A DNA stretch of 38,169 nt from DATLYF01 sp035575095. Lineage in GTDB: Bacteria > Pseudomonadota > Gammaproteobacteria > Competibacterales > Competibacteraceae. The notes below the pieces were generated by a model. That model was not told where the DNA came from and made no database searches. It saw only the letters and a program-made list of their open reading frames with translations. A program made the position numbers and the translations under genes. Positions within the stretch are counted from its first letter, which is position 1, and every line of letters begins with the position of its first letter. Below, one piece after another: positions 15,613-23,062 of the stretch. The stretch covers positions 1 through 38,169 of the forward strand of contig DATLYF010000013.1 of NCBI GenBank assembly GCA_035575095.1, written 5' to 3'.

Positions 15613-16695
15613 TCAGCGGCCGTGTGACGGCATCCGGATGCCGCTCGGTGCGCGCTCGGCACGCCACGCTGCGCCGATGTCTGGCGCCGGCGAGGTGGCC
15701 GTCGCCGCTTCCTGATACAGCCAACAGGCCGCGGTGCGGCCCGCGTCCACCTCGAGCAGCTCGGGGCGCTGCGCGCGGCAGCGGTCGAAGGCGTGGGGAC
15801 AGCGCGGGTTGAAGGCGCAGCCCGCCGGGATGTCGGTCAGCCGCGGCATGGCGCCGTCGATCTGGCGCAGCCTCGCCGTTTCCTGGGTGAGCGCGGGAAT
15901 GCAGCCCATCAGCCCCTGGGTATAAGGGTGCTTGGGGTTCTTCACTACGCTCTGCACCGGGCCGATCTCGACGATGCGCCCGGCGTACATGACCGCCACC
16001 CGGTCCGCCATCTCGGCGATCACCCCCATGTCGTGGGTGACCAGCATCACCGCTGTGCCGTGCTCATGACACAGCCGCTTGAGCAGTTTGATGATCTGTG
16101 CCTGGATGGAGACATCGAGCGCCGTGGTCGGCTCGTCGGCGATCACCAGTTGCGGGTTGGCGCACAGGGCCAGGGCGATCACCACGCGCTGGCGCATGCC
16201 GCCCGAGAACTGATGGGGATATTGGTCGATGCGGCGCTCGGGCGCCGGGATGCCGACATCGGCCAGCAGCTCGATGGCCATCTCCCGCGCCTGCTGCGGC
16301 GAGACTTCGATATGGGTGAGGATGGTCTCCACCAGCTGCTCGCCCACGGTATAGAGCGGATCCAGGCTGGTCGAGGGATCCTGGAAGATGGCGCCGATCT
16401 TGCGTCCGCGCAGGCGCCGCATCTCCTCGTAGGGAAGCTTGTCGATGCGCCGGCCGTCGAGGCGGATCTCGCCGCCGGCGACGCGGCCCGGCGCCTGCAG
16501 CAGGCCGATGATGGCGCTACCGGTGAGCGACTTGCCGGCGCCGGATTCGCCGACCACGCCCAGCACCTCGCCCGCGGCGATGTCGAAGGAGACGTGGTCG
16601 ATTGCCGTCAGCGTACCGCGCCGGCGCCGGGTCGGGAACTCGATGACCAGGTCGCGCACTTCGAGCAGGGGCCTGGCATGAGTGTCTCGGGTCAT
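15613..16695 (-). CDS. Peptide/nickel-type ABC transporter ATP-binding protein (DppD/OppD-like)
   Basis: 360-residue ATPase. The Walker A motif GESGAGKS is at 49-56, GAIFQDPSTSLDPLYTV carries the Q-loop, the signature FSGGMRQRV is at about 163-171 and LVIADEPTTALD carries Walker B. The C-terminal extension has PAGCAFNPRCPHAFDRC. It energises import together with the DppF-like subunit. The ATG at 16695 is chosen (AGGTG upstream); a GTG nine bases earlier is possible. The last 20 or so residues (GAAWRAERAPSGIRMPSHGR) are low-complexity and unusual. Confidence 0.92.
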   Translation of the reverse strand: MTRDTHARPLLEVRDLVIEFPTRRRRGTLTAIDHVSFDIAAGEVLGVVGESGAGKSLTGSAIIGLLQAPGRVAGGEIRLDGRRIDKLPYEEMRRLRGRKIGAIFQDPSTSLDPLYTVGEQLVETILTHIEVSPQQAREMAIELLADVGIPAPERRIDQYPHQFSGGMRQRVVIALALCANPQLVIADEPTTALDVSIQAQIIKLLKRLCHEHGTAVMLVTHDMGVIAEMADRVAVMYAGRIVEIGPVQSVVKNPKHPYTQGLMGCIPALTQETARLRQIDGAMPRLTDIPAGCAFNPRCPHAFDRCRAQRPELLEVDAGRTAACWLYQEAATATSPAPDIGAAWRAERAPSGIRMPSHGR

Positions 16696-16710
16696 GGGGA
16701 GCACCTGCCT

Positions 16711-17643
16711 TTAGCGGAGTTTCGGGTTGAGGGCATCGCGCAGCCAGTCACCCAGCAGGTTGACGGCCAGCACCAGCACCACCAGCGTGAGCGACGGGAA
16801 GATCACCACCCACCAGACGCCGGAGAAGAGGAACTCGTTACCGATGCGGATCAGCGTTCCCAGGGACGGCTCGGTGGGCGGCATGCCGACCCCGAGGAAG
16901 GACAGAGTGGCCTCGATCAGCACGGCCAGCGCCAGGTTGATGGTGGCCAGCACCAGCACCGGCCCCATCACGTTCGGCAGCACATGCCGCACCATGATCT
17001 TGAGCGGATGCAGGCCGATCACCCGGGCCGCCAGGACGTATTCCTTGCCCTTTTCCACCATGGTCGAGCCGCGCACAGTGCGCGCATACTGCACCCAGCT
17101 GGTGGCGCCGATGGCCAGGATCAGCACGAACAGCGCCGCCTGCTGCTGCATGTCGGCGGGCAGCAGCCCGCGCGCCACGCCGCTGATCAGCAGGGCGATG
17201 AGGATGGTGGGAAAGCTCAACATCAGGTCAGCGACCCGCATGATGGTGGCGTCGACGATGCCGCCGAGGTAGCCGCTGATCAGGCCGAGGCTGATGCCCA
17301 CCAGCATGGCCAACAGCACGCTGGCGCTACCCACCAACAGCGAAACCCGCAGGCCGTAGAGGATGCCCGACAGCACATCCCGTCCCTGATTGTCGGTGCC
17401 GAGCAGGAAGCGGGCATCGCCCTCTTCCATCCACACCGGCGGCAGCTCGGCATCGAGCAGGTCCAGCGCGGCCGGATCGAAGGGGTTCTGCGGCGCCAGC
17501 CAGGGTGCGAGCAGCGCAGCCAGGATCATCAGCGCCGTACAGAGCGCGGCGGTGACCGTAATGCGCGAGCTCTTGAAGCTGAAGAACAGATCGCTGTCGG
17601 TGATGCGGTGCCAGGTGTCCGCAAGCTGTGTGAAGCTGTTCAT
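16711..17643 (-). CDS. Peptide-type ABC transporter permease (DppC-like)
   Basis: 310-residue inner-membrane permease. An N-terminal hydrophobic segment (about 28-48) is followed by periplasmic LLGTDNQGRDVLSGILYG, a family hallmark, then five further hydrophobic segments. The coupling motif region EYVLAARVIGLHPLKIMVRHVLPN (EAA loop) contacts the ATPases. The ATG at 17643 has AGAGGG upstream. It forms the channel with the DppB-like permease encoded 25 bases upstream. Confidence 0.92.
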   Translation of the reverse strand: MNSFTQLADTWHRITDSDLFFSFKSSRITVTAALCTALMILAALLAPWLAPQNPFDPAALDLLDAELPPVWMEEGDARFLLGTDNQGRDVLSGILYGLRVSLLVGSASVLLAMLVGISLGLISGYLGGIVDATIMRVADLMLSFPTILIALLISGVARGLLPADMQQQAALFVLILAIGATSWVQYARTVRGSTMVEKGKEYVLAARVIGLHPLKIMVRHVLPNVMGPVLVLATINLALAVLIEATLSFLGVGMPPTEPSLGTLIRIGNEFLFSGVWWVVIFPSLTLVVLVLAVNLLGDWLRDALNPKLR

Positions 17644-17668
17644 GGAGTAGCCCTCTTGCGTGCACACA

Positions 17669-18652
17669 TCAGCCGCCGGCCTTGCCGAGGCCTGCCCGCA
17701 GGCGCGGATCGACCAGGAAGTAGAGCAGGTCGACGATGGCGTTGATGGCAACGAAGATGAAGGCCACCAGCACCAGATAGGCCGACATCACCGGGATATC
17801 GACAAAGGCCACGGCCTGGATGAACAGAAAGCCCATCCCTGGCCACTGGAACACGGTCTCGGTGATGATGGCAAAGGCGATCAGCCCGCCGATCTGCAGG
17901 CCGGTGATGGTGATGACCGGCATCAGGGCATTCTTCAGCGCGTGTCCGAAATGGATGGCGCGGTTGGTCAACCCGCGGGCGTGGGCGAATTTGATGTAAT
18001 CGCTCTGCAGCACCTCCAGCATCTCGGAGCGGACCAGGCGCATGATCAGCGCGATCTGGAACAGCGCCAGCGAGATGCTCGGCAGGAGCAGCGCCTTCAG
18101 GCCGCTGGCGGTGAGCAAGCCGGTCGACCACCAGCCGAGCTGCACCACCTCGCCGCGGCCGAACGAGGGCAGCCAGTTGAGCGTCACCGAAAACACCAGG
18201 ATCAGCAGGATACCGGTGACGAAGGTGGGCAGCGAAACCCCCACCAGCGACACCACCTGTACCAGGTTGCTGACCAATCCCCGCCGGTTCAGGGCCGAAT
18301 ACACGCCTAGCGGCAGGCCCACCGCCAGGGCGATCAGCACCGCCACGGCGACCAGCTCCAGCGTCGCCGACAGCCGCTCCAGGATCAGATCGCGGACCGG
18401 CCTCTGGTTACGGTAGGAAATGCCGAACTCGCCCTGCACGGCGTTCACCACGAAACGCTCATACTGGACGATGAAGGATTGATTCAGCCCGAGGCGCTCC
18501 CGTACCTCGTCGCGTTGCTGCTGCGTGGCATCCTCCCTGAGCATGCTGCTGACGGGATCGCCGACGAAGCGGAACATGGTGAAGGCGATCAGGGCCACGG
18601 CCAGCATGACCAGGACGGCCTGTCCCAGGCGGCGGATGAGAAAAGCAAGCAT
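17669..18652 (-). CDS. Peptide-type ABC transporter permease (DppB-like)
   Basis: 327-residue inner-membrane permease beginning MLAFLIRRLGQAVLVMLAVA. GDPVSSML, LGLNQSFIVQYERFV and GEFGISYRNQRPV precede the membrane domain. DYIKFAHARGLTNRAIHFGH is the EAA coupling loop and ETVFQWPGMG is near-invariant in the family. About six hydrophobic segments are visible. GGGAG precedes the ATG. It is the first membrane gene after the binding-protein gene, 114 bases away. Confidence 0.92.
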   Translation of the reverse strand: MLAFLIRRLGQAVLVMLAVALIAFTMFRFVGDPVSSMLREDATQQQRDEVRERLGLNQSFIVQYERFVVNAVQGEFGISYRNQRPVRDLILERLSATLELVAVAVLIALAVGLPLGVYSALNRRGLVSNLVQVVSLVGVSLPTFVTGILLILVFSVTLNWLPSFGRGEVVQLGWWSTGLLTASGLKALLLPSISLALFQIALIMRLVRSEMLEVLQSDYIKFAHARGLTNRAIHFGHALKNALMPVITITGLQIGGLIAFAIITETVFQWPGMGFLFIQAVAFVDIPVMSAYLVLVAFIFVAINAIVDLLYFLVDPRLRAGLGKAGG

Positions 18653-18766
18653 CGACTACGCTCCCCGACCCAACGGTCTGCAGGTTTCTCGCACGGCACA
18701 CCGGGGTCTGCGGCGATGGCGTCCGTGCGGGTATCAGGAGAAGTCACGCAAGAGCTGGCGTGCCCG

Positions 18767-20341
18767 TCACTTGACCGTGGCGTACCACAGCCGCACCAGA
18801 TTGTCTGGCGTCTGCGCCACCTGCACGTTCTTGCGCACCACCCAGGACAGTGGCTGCTGGTGCAGCGGCAGCATAGCGATGTCGTCCTTGGCCAGTTGCA
18901 GGGCCTCGGCCATCAGCGCCCGCCGCCGGGTCTCGTCGAGCTCGACGCTGGCCTGCTTGGTCAGTGCATCGAGCTTGGGATTGGAATAGCCGTTGGGGTT
19001 GGACGCGCCGTTCGCCCCCGCCTTGGTGGCCAGCAGCTGGGACAACAGGCTGTAGGCATCGAGCATCGGCAGGGTGGCCCAGCCCAGCATGTAGATGTCG
19101 GTCTTGCCACCCAGCATCTTGGGGTCGTAGAGGCTGCGCGGCTGCACCGTGAGGTTGGCCTTCACCCCAATCCTGGCCCACATGGAGACGATGGCCAGGC
19201 AGATCTCCTCGTCGCTGACGTAGCTGCCCCGGGGGCAGTCCATGCCGACCTCGAAACCGTCGGGATAGCCCGCCTCGGCCAGCAGTTTCTTGGCCGCGTC
19301 CGGATCGTAGGGCAGACGGCTGTTGAGCGCCTCGACGTAGCCGGGGATCTCGGGTGCTACCAGCGAGCCGGTGATGCGCGCCTTGCCGCGCAGGACCTTC
19401 TTGTTGATCTGTTCGATGTTGATCGCCTGATACAGCGCCTGGCGCACCCTGACATCCTTGAGCGGATTCTTGCCCTTGACGTTGGAGGCATGCAGCTCGT
19501 CACGGTGGTTGAAGCCGAGCATGATGGTGCGCAGCGATGGCCCTTCCAGCACGGTCAGGTTCGGGGTCTTGGCCAGACGCTCCAGGTCCTGCAGCGGGGC
19601 GTCGCTGGTCAGATCGATCTCCCCGGACAGCAGGGCGGCGACGCGGGTGGCGTCCGAGGCGATCGGCCGGAATTCGATGCGGGTCAGGTTGTGCTGGGGC
19701 TTGTCCCACCAGTGGGGGTTGACCACGAAGTCAGTCCTGGCATCGGGCTGGCGGCGCTCCAGCTTGAACGGCCCGGTGCCGTTGGCATGGGTCGTGGCAT
19801 AGCCCTCCTGGCCCTTGGCGGGATCGACCGGGTTGAGGGCGTTGTTCTCGACCATCCATTCGTGGTCGAGGATGAAGATGTTGGTGAGATCGTTGAGCAG
19901 CAGCGGATACGGCCCGTTGACCTCGATCTCTACCGTGTAGTCGTCGACCTTGCGCACGTCCTTGTAGGCCGGCAGGTTGCCGCGCAGCGGCGAGTCGGGG
20001 TGGCTCACCCGCTTGATCGAGGCCACCACGTCATCGGCGGTGAACGGGTTGCCGTTGTGAAACTTGACCCCTTGCCTCAGCTTGAAGCGCCATATCGCCG
20101 GCGCCAGCCGCTCCCAGGAGACCGCCAGCGCGGGCTCGATCTTCATCTCCTGGTTGTAACGGACCAGTGGTTCATAGATGTGATGCAGAACGGCCAGGGT
20201 GAAACTCGATGGCGCCGAATAGGGATCGAGCGAGTTGATGTCGGCTTTTTGGCCCCAACGCAGGGTATTGGCCAGCACGGGTTGTGCGGCAGCCAGGGAC
20301 AGCGCCGTGGTCACGGCAAGGATGATGCCGGTCTTTCGCAT
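18767..20341 (-). CDS. Peptide/opine-type ABC transporter substrate-binding protein (DppA-like, SBP family 5)
   Basis: 524-residue periplasmic binding protein. A Sec signal peptide (about residues 1-24, cleavage after VLA) is followed by LRWGQKADINSLDPYS, GVKFHNGNPFTADDVV and NGTGPFKLE, all standard for family 5 solute-binding proteins. The ligand cannot be told from sequence; the downstream amidohydrolases suggest a nitrogen-containing small molecule rather than a peptide. The ATG at 20341 has a near-ideal AAGGAGG five to eight bases upstream. Promoter and operator-like sites lie 75-130 bases upstream. Confidence 0.92.
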   Translation of the reverse strand: MRKTGIILAVTTALSLAAAQPVLANTLRWGQKADINSLDPYSAPSSFTLAVLHHIYEPLVRYNQEMKIEPALAVSWERLAPAIWRFKLRQGVKFHNGNPFTADDVVASIKRVSHPDSPLRGNLPAYKDVRKVDDYTVEIEVNGPYPLLLNDLTNIFILDHEWMVENNALNPVDPAKGQEGYATTHANGTGPFKLERRQPDARTDFVVNPHWWDKPQHNLTRIEFRPIASDATRVAALLSGEIDLTSDAPLQDLERLAKTPNLTVLEGPSLRTIMLGFNHRDELHASNVKGKNPLKDVRVRQALYQAINIEQINKKVLRGKARITGSLVAPEIPGYVEALNSRLPYDPDAAKKLLAEAGYPDGFEVGMDCPRGSYVSDEEICLAIVSMWARIGVKANLTVQPRSLYDPKMLGGKTDIYMLGWATLPMLDAYSLLSQLLATKAGANGASNPNGYSNPKLDALTKQASVELDETRRRALMAEALQLAKDDIAMLPLHQQPLSWVVRKNVQVAQTPDNLVRLWYATVK

Positions 20342-20416
20342 GTTCTCCTCCTTCGGTTACTCGGTCGAGTGGCTACTACGGTCCACCCTCTTCGGTCTGC
20401 GCCGCTCTTGGTTTTT

Positions 20417-20430
20417 ATTTGTACACAAAT
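20417..20430. promoter_or_regulatory. Operator-like inverted repeat 1
   Basis: ATTTGT-AC-ACAAAT, with 6-bp arms. It overlaps the proposed -10 box of the dppA-like operon (20428-20433 on the minus strand). Its centre is 22 bp from the middle site. Confidence 0.6.
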
Positions 20431-20455
20431 ATCATCTATTTTGTGTGCTAGTCAA
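20428..20455 (-). promoter_or_regulatory. Promoter of the ABC transporter/amidohydrolase operon
   Basis: On the minus strand TTGACT (20450-20455) and GATATT (20428-20433) are separated by 16 bases, about 90 bases before the binding-protein start codon. The region is sharply AT-rich compared with its surroundings. Operator-like sites overlap both ends. Confidence 0.5.
20439..20452. promoter_or_regulatory. Operator-like half site 2
   Basis: TTTTGT at 20439-20444 matches the left arm of site 3; the right arm is degenerate. Its centre (about 20445.5) lies midway between sites 1 and 3, inside the spacer of the operon promoter. Confidence 0.4.
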
Positions 20456-20470
20456 TTATTTTTGTATACA
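20441..20470 (+). promoter_or_regulatory. Possible promoter of the GntR-type regulator gene
   Basis: TTGTGT (20441-20446) and TATACA (20465-20470) are separated by 18 bases on the plus strand. The -10 box sits inside the perfect palindrome at 20460, which would fit autoregulation. Matches are partial. Confidence 0.35.
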
Positions 20471-20473
20471 AAA
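20460..20473. promoter_or_regulatory. Perfect 14-bp palindromic operator (site 3)
   Basis: TTTTGTATACAAAA is its own reverse complement. AT-rich palindromes of this type near a divergent GntR/FadR-family gene are usual binding sites for that regulator. It is the best of three sites spaced 21-22 bp. Confidence 0.65.
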
Positions 20474-20553
20474 TTGAAGCGATACTTGCAACCCTAGGGT
20501 CTGCAAGCTCAAGATGACGCCCGAGTGTCGCAGGCAAGGTGGGCCCAAAGGCC

Positions 20554-21279
20554 ATGAACGAGTCACTGAGCAAGGCGCAACGCGCCCTGATCCATTACGG
20601 CAAGCTAGGCGATCCCGAGAACGAGGCGATCTATCAGCAGATCTTCGCCACCATCGTCGATCACAGCCTGCCGCCCGGTACCAAGCTGAAGGAAGAGACG
20701 CTGTGCGAGATTTTCGGCGTCGGCAGGACGCGCATCCGCAAGATCCTGTTCCAGCTGGCCAACGACAACATCGTGACCCTCGTGCCCAATCGCGGCGCCT
20801 ACGTCGCCTATCCGTCGGTGGCAGAAGCCCGCGAGGTCTTCACCGCTCGCCGGCTCGTCGAATGCCATCTGGTGCGAGTGGTGGCCGCCGAGCAGCAAGA
20901 GCGGGCGCGCCCACTCCTGGAAGAGCACGTGCAGCGCGAGCGCCAGGCTCGGCAGGCCGGCGACATGGGAGCGGCGATCCGCCTGTGCGGTGAGTTCCAT
21001 CTGCTGATGGCGGAGCTGGCGGACAGTCCGATTCTCGGGGAGTTTCTGCGCGAACTGATCTCGCGGACCTCGCTGATCGTCGCGATCTACGAGCGCCCGC
21101 CCGTGCACAACTGTGAGATGGACGAGCACGCGAGTCTGATCGAGGCCATTGCCGCGGGCCAAGCGGAGCAGGCTGCGCTCCTCATGGAAGAGCATCTGCG
21201 CGGCATCGAAAGCCGTCTCGATCTCAGGCCGCCGCGCTCCCAGGAAGTGGATATCAGGAAAGTGCTTTCGAAGGCTTGA
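20554..21279 (+). CDS. GntR/FadR-family transcriptional regulator
   Basis: 241-residue regulator. The N-terminal winged helix-turn-helix (about residues 20-88) contains GTKLKEETLCEIFGVGRTRI and RKILFQLANDNIVTLVPNRG. The C-terminal all-helical FCD ligand domain (about 95-220) shows FTARRLVECHLV, CGEFHLLMAELADS and DEHASLIEAIAAG, with metal/ligand-binding Asp/His candidates. The ATG at 20554 is preferred over a GTG at 20539 because the similarity begins here. Divergent from the ABC transporter operon, it probably represses that operon and itself through the palindromes between them, with an operon substrate as inducer. Confidence 0.92.
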   Translation: MNESLSKAQRALIHYGKLGDPENEAIYQQIFATIVDHSLPPGTKLKEETLCEIFGVGRTRIRKILFQLANDNIVTLVPNRGAYVAYPSVAEAREVFTARRLVECHLVRVVAAEQQERARPLLEEHVQRERQARQAGDMGAAIRLCGEFHLLMAELADSPILGEFLRELISRTSLIVAIYERPPVHNCEMDEHASLIEAIAAGQAEQAALLMEEHLRGIESRLDLRPPRSQEVDIRKVLSKA

Positions 21280-21284
21280 ACCGC

Positions 21285-21461
21285 CCCGTTGAGAAAGAAC
21301 TGGCCGATGGCGTAGCTGGCCTCGCTGCGCGTAGCCAGCCCGCCGAACTCGCACTCGAAGCCGCCCAGGTTGAACAGTTGCCGCGCCTCGTTCATCGGCC
21401 CCCAGCGGAAAAAGTCGATGAAGTTGGTGTGTAAAGGTGTCAGCTCTCGCAAGCGCCCGCC
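21285..21461 (-). pseudogene. Unidentified gene fragment after the depolymerase
   Basis: In the same frame as the PHB depolymerase, directly after its stop codon, the sequence reads LRELTPLHTNFIDFFRWGPM, then NEARQLFNLGGFECEFGGLA and EASYAIGQFFLNG. It then runs out against the 3' end of the GntR gene. The residue composition looks like real protein, but I do not recognise the family. There is no start codon with a ribosome-binding site. It may be a fragment left by the rearrangement that joined these two regions. Confidence 0.4.
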
Positions 21462-22727
21462 TCAGGGACAGGACGCAACCTTCTCGAAGCGTCCCGGGCT
21501 CGTCTCCTCGAGCGCGGTTTCGGTGAACCCGAAGCCGAGATATTGATTGGAGCCTTTGGCGTAGTAAAACACCCACCACCAGGCATAGGCGCGCCCAGCA
21601 CCGGCATGAGCGCTGTTGGTGGCGGTGATGCAGACAGAGACAGGCGGGACAGGCGAGACAGGCGGCTCGTCGAGACCCGCGATGCGGTTGACCATCTTCT
21701 TGACCGCCTGCATGTGCGAGCCGGCCTGGACGTGGTAGTTCTTGCTCAGACCCCGGTCGGTATAACCCCACCAGTCCCAGCAGCCATTGGTTGCGCTTAC
21801 GCTGGTCTGCGGATAGAGCACGATGATGTTATTGGTCTCCGCCCACTCGTTATAGCCGGTGTGCCGGGCATACTCGTCGCCGAGCTTGGACTTGTTCTGC
21901 TGGCAGCCATGCAAAGCCACATGCAGAGAACACGAGGCGCCATTGGCGCAGGCCGTCGGAACGTAGATAAAGCCTTCCGCGTCCAGCGTAAACTCGCCGC
22001 CGCTGAACTCGCTCTGATCGAAGGTCTGGAGATTTGCGCTGACCATTGCGGTCGCAGGAGCGAGCCCAGGATAGAGATGTTTCAGCAGCTCGCCGGCCGC
22101 GTCGTAATCGCAATCGTTGATGTAGGGCGGGGCGGTGGCGGTGCATTGGGCGTTGCCATGGTCCGGGGTGGGAAAGCCATGGCCGGCCGGCACGGTGGGC
22201 GGATTGCGCAGATACACGATATTGTTGGATTCCGTATAGAAGGCATAGAAATCGTTTAGCCGATCCACCGGATTGTCGTTGACGGTGGGGTCGGCGCTGC
22301 CGGTGAAGATCCAGACCCGGTCGCCGGCCAGGTGCGCGGTCGGATCGATCCGGCCGGCGGCTGCTTCGCGCTCGGCAACGTCCCGGAAATGGGTCGCCGG
22401 CGGCATGGGAGCGGCGGCGTTGCTATAGCACCGCCCTTCGTTGGAATCGGTGCTCCAGGGCGGCTTGAACGCGTGATAGAGCTGGCCTTCCGCACAATAG
22501 TAAACGCCGGCGGCCAGCACACCGGCGCCCATGAAGGTGCGCGAGAACGCAACGTGCAGTTGCACGGCCATATAGCCGCCCGATGACAGGCCGGAGACCG
22601 AGATCCGGTTCTGGTCGACGCTGTACTTCTGCAGCGCCGGCGCAGCCTGGCCTGGGGCAGGCGCCGCAGCGGCGGCCAGGAACAGCAGCAAGGCGCAGCG
22701 CGCGCAAAGCCTGTATGGCATGGTCAT
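21462..22727 (-). CDS. Extracellular short-chain polyhydroxyalkanoate (PHB) depolymerase, type 2 catalytic domain
   Basis: 421-residue secreted esterase. A Sec signal peptide covers about residues 1-29 (LLLFLAAAAAPAPGQAA). The lipase box GLSSG (residues 46-50, Ser48) lies close to the N-terminus, as in type 2 depolymerases where the oxyanion region LHVALHGCQQ comes later. IFTGSADPTV and PTPDHGNAQC hold the Asp and His candidates. The C-terminal part (SAHAGAGRAYAWWWVFYY...) is a repeat common in this family and ends in a Cys-Pro. It would degrade extracellular poly-3-hydroxybutyrate. A second in-frame Met lies two codons in (22721). A ribosome-binding site is not obvious. Confidence 0.9.
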   Translation of the reverse strand: MTMPYRLCARCALLLFLAAAAAPAPGQAAPALQKYSVDQNRISVSGLSSGGYMAVQLHVAFSRTFMGAGVLAAGVYYCAEGQLYHAFKPPWSTDSNEGRCYSNAAAPMPPATHFRDVAEREAAAGRIDPTAHLAGDRVWIFTGSADPTVNDNPVDRLNDFYAFYTESNNIVYLRNPPTVPAGHGFPTPDHGNAQCTATAPPYINDCDYDAAGELLKHLYPGLAPATAMVSANLQTFDQSEFSGGEFTLDAEGFIYVPTACANGASCSLHVALHGCQQNKSKLGDEYARHTGYNEWAETNNIIVLYPQTSVSATNGCWDWWGYTDRGLSKNYHVQAGSHMQAVKKMVNRIAGLDEPPVSPVPPVSVCITATNSAHAGAGRAYAWWWVFYYAKGSNQYLGFGFTETALEETSPGRFEKVASCP

Positions 22728-22885
22728 GGAGCGGCCCGGAAAACTCTTCCAATCACTTTAATAGGATGATGTTTTGCCACGCTGCTCTTACCGCAGCATC
22801 ACGGCGGCATCACCGGATTCTCAACGCTCCGGCCATCGTCTCCCGAGCCTGCACACGATTCCGGGCATAGAGCCGTCACCCCAGC

Positions 22886-22940
22886 CGAAACCCGCTTCGC
22901 CAAAAGCGGCGTCCGGCACCGCTTCAGCGAAACCCGCTTC
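22886..22940 (+). promoter_or_regulatory. Candidate enhancer (UAS) repeats for the sigma-54 promoter
   Basis: CGAAACCCGCTTC occurs twice (22886-22898 and 22928-22940), 42 bp apart, or four helical turns. Between them AAGCGG (22904-22909) and CCGCTT (22919-22924) form an inverted repeat. The copies lie about 124 and 82 bp upstream of the predicted transcription start, the usual distance for activator sites at sigma-54 promoters. The remaining part of this 335-base intergenic stretch (22728-22885) shows nothing else. Confidence 0.5.
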
Positions 22941-22983
22941 ACCCTCGAACCCGTAACCACCGGGTGCATCTGGCTTTTTTGGC

Positions 22984-22999
22984 TGGCACGCCGATTGCT
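22984..22999 (+). promoter_or_regulatory. Sigma-54 (RpoN) promoter of the cell-wall-active cluster
   Basis: TGGCACGCCGATTGCT matches the sigma-54 consensus TGGCACG-N4-TTGCW completely, with correct spacing between the GG and GC elements. Transcription would start near 23010, leaving a leader of about 50 bases before the ATG at 23063. A sigma-54 activator is encoded at the far end of the same cluster. Confidence 0.85.
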
Positions 23000-23062
23000 C
23001 ATTCTCTGCTCGTGGGCAACGAACCGCTTCTGCAACCAGCGTCTGTTTCAGAGGAGGACGCC

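Noticed and set aside
15793..17745. 650-codon plus-strand open frame rich in His, Gln and Asp
   Set aside because: Shadow of the DppC/DppD-type genes; no domain and no start signal.
18479..20497. Long plus-strand open frame across the dppA-like and dppB-like genes
   Set aside because: It is antisense to clearly recognised transporter genes; His/Gln/Gly-rich shadow composition.
22944..22980. ACCCG/CGGGT hairpin followed by T6 upstream of the cluster as a terminator
   Set aside because: The stem is only 5 bp and the T-tract begins about nine bases after it; more likely part of the control region.
22964..23062. Extension of the glycine-zipper protein to an upstream Met at 22964
   Set aside because: It would translate through the sigma-54 promoter; the GAGGAGG and acidic leader point to 23063.
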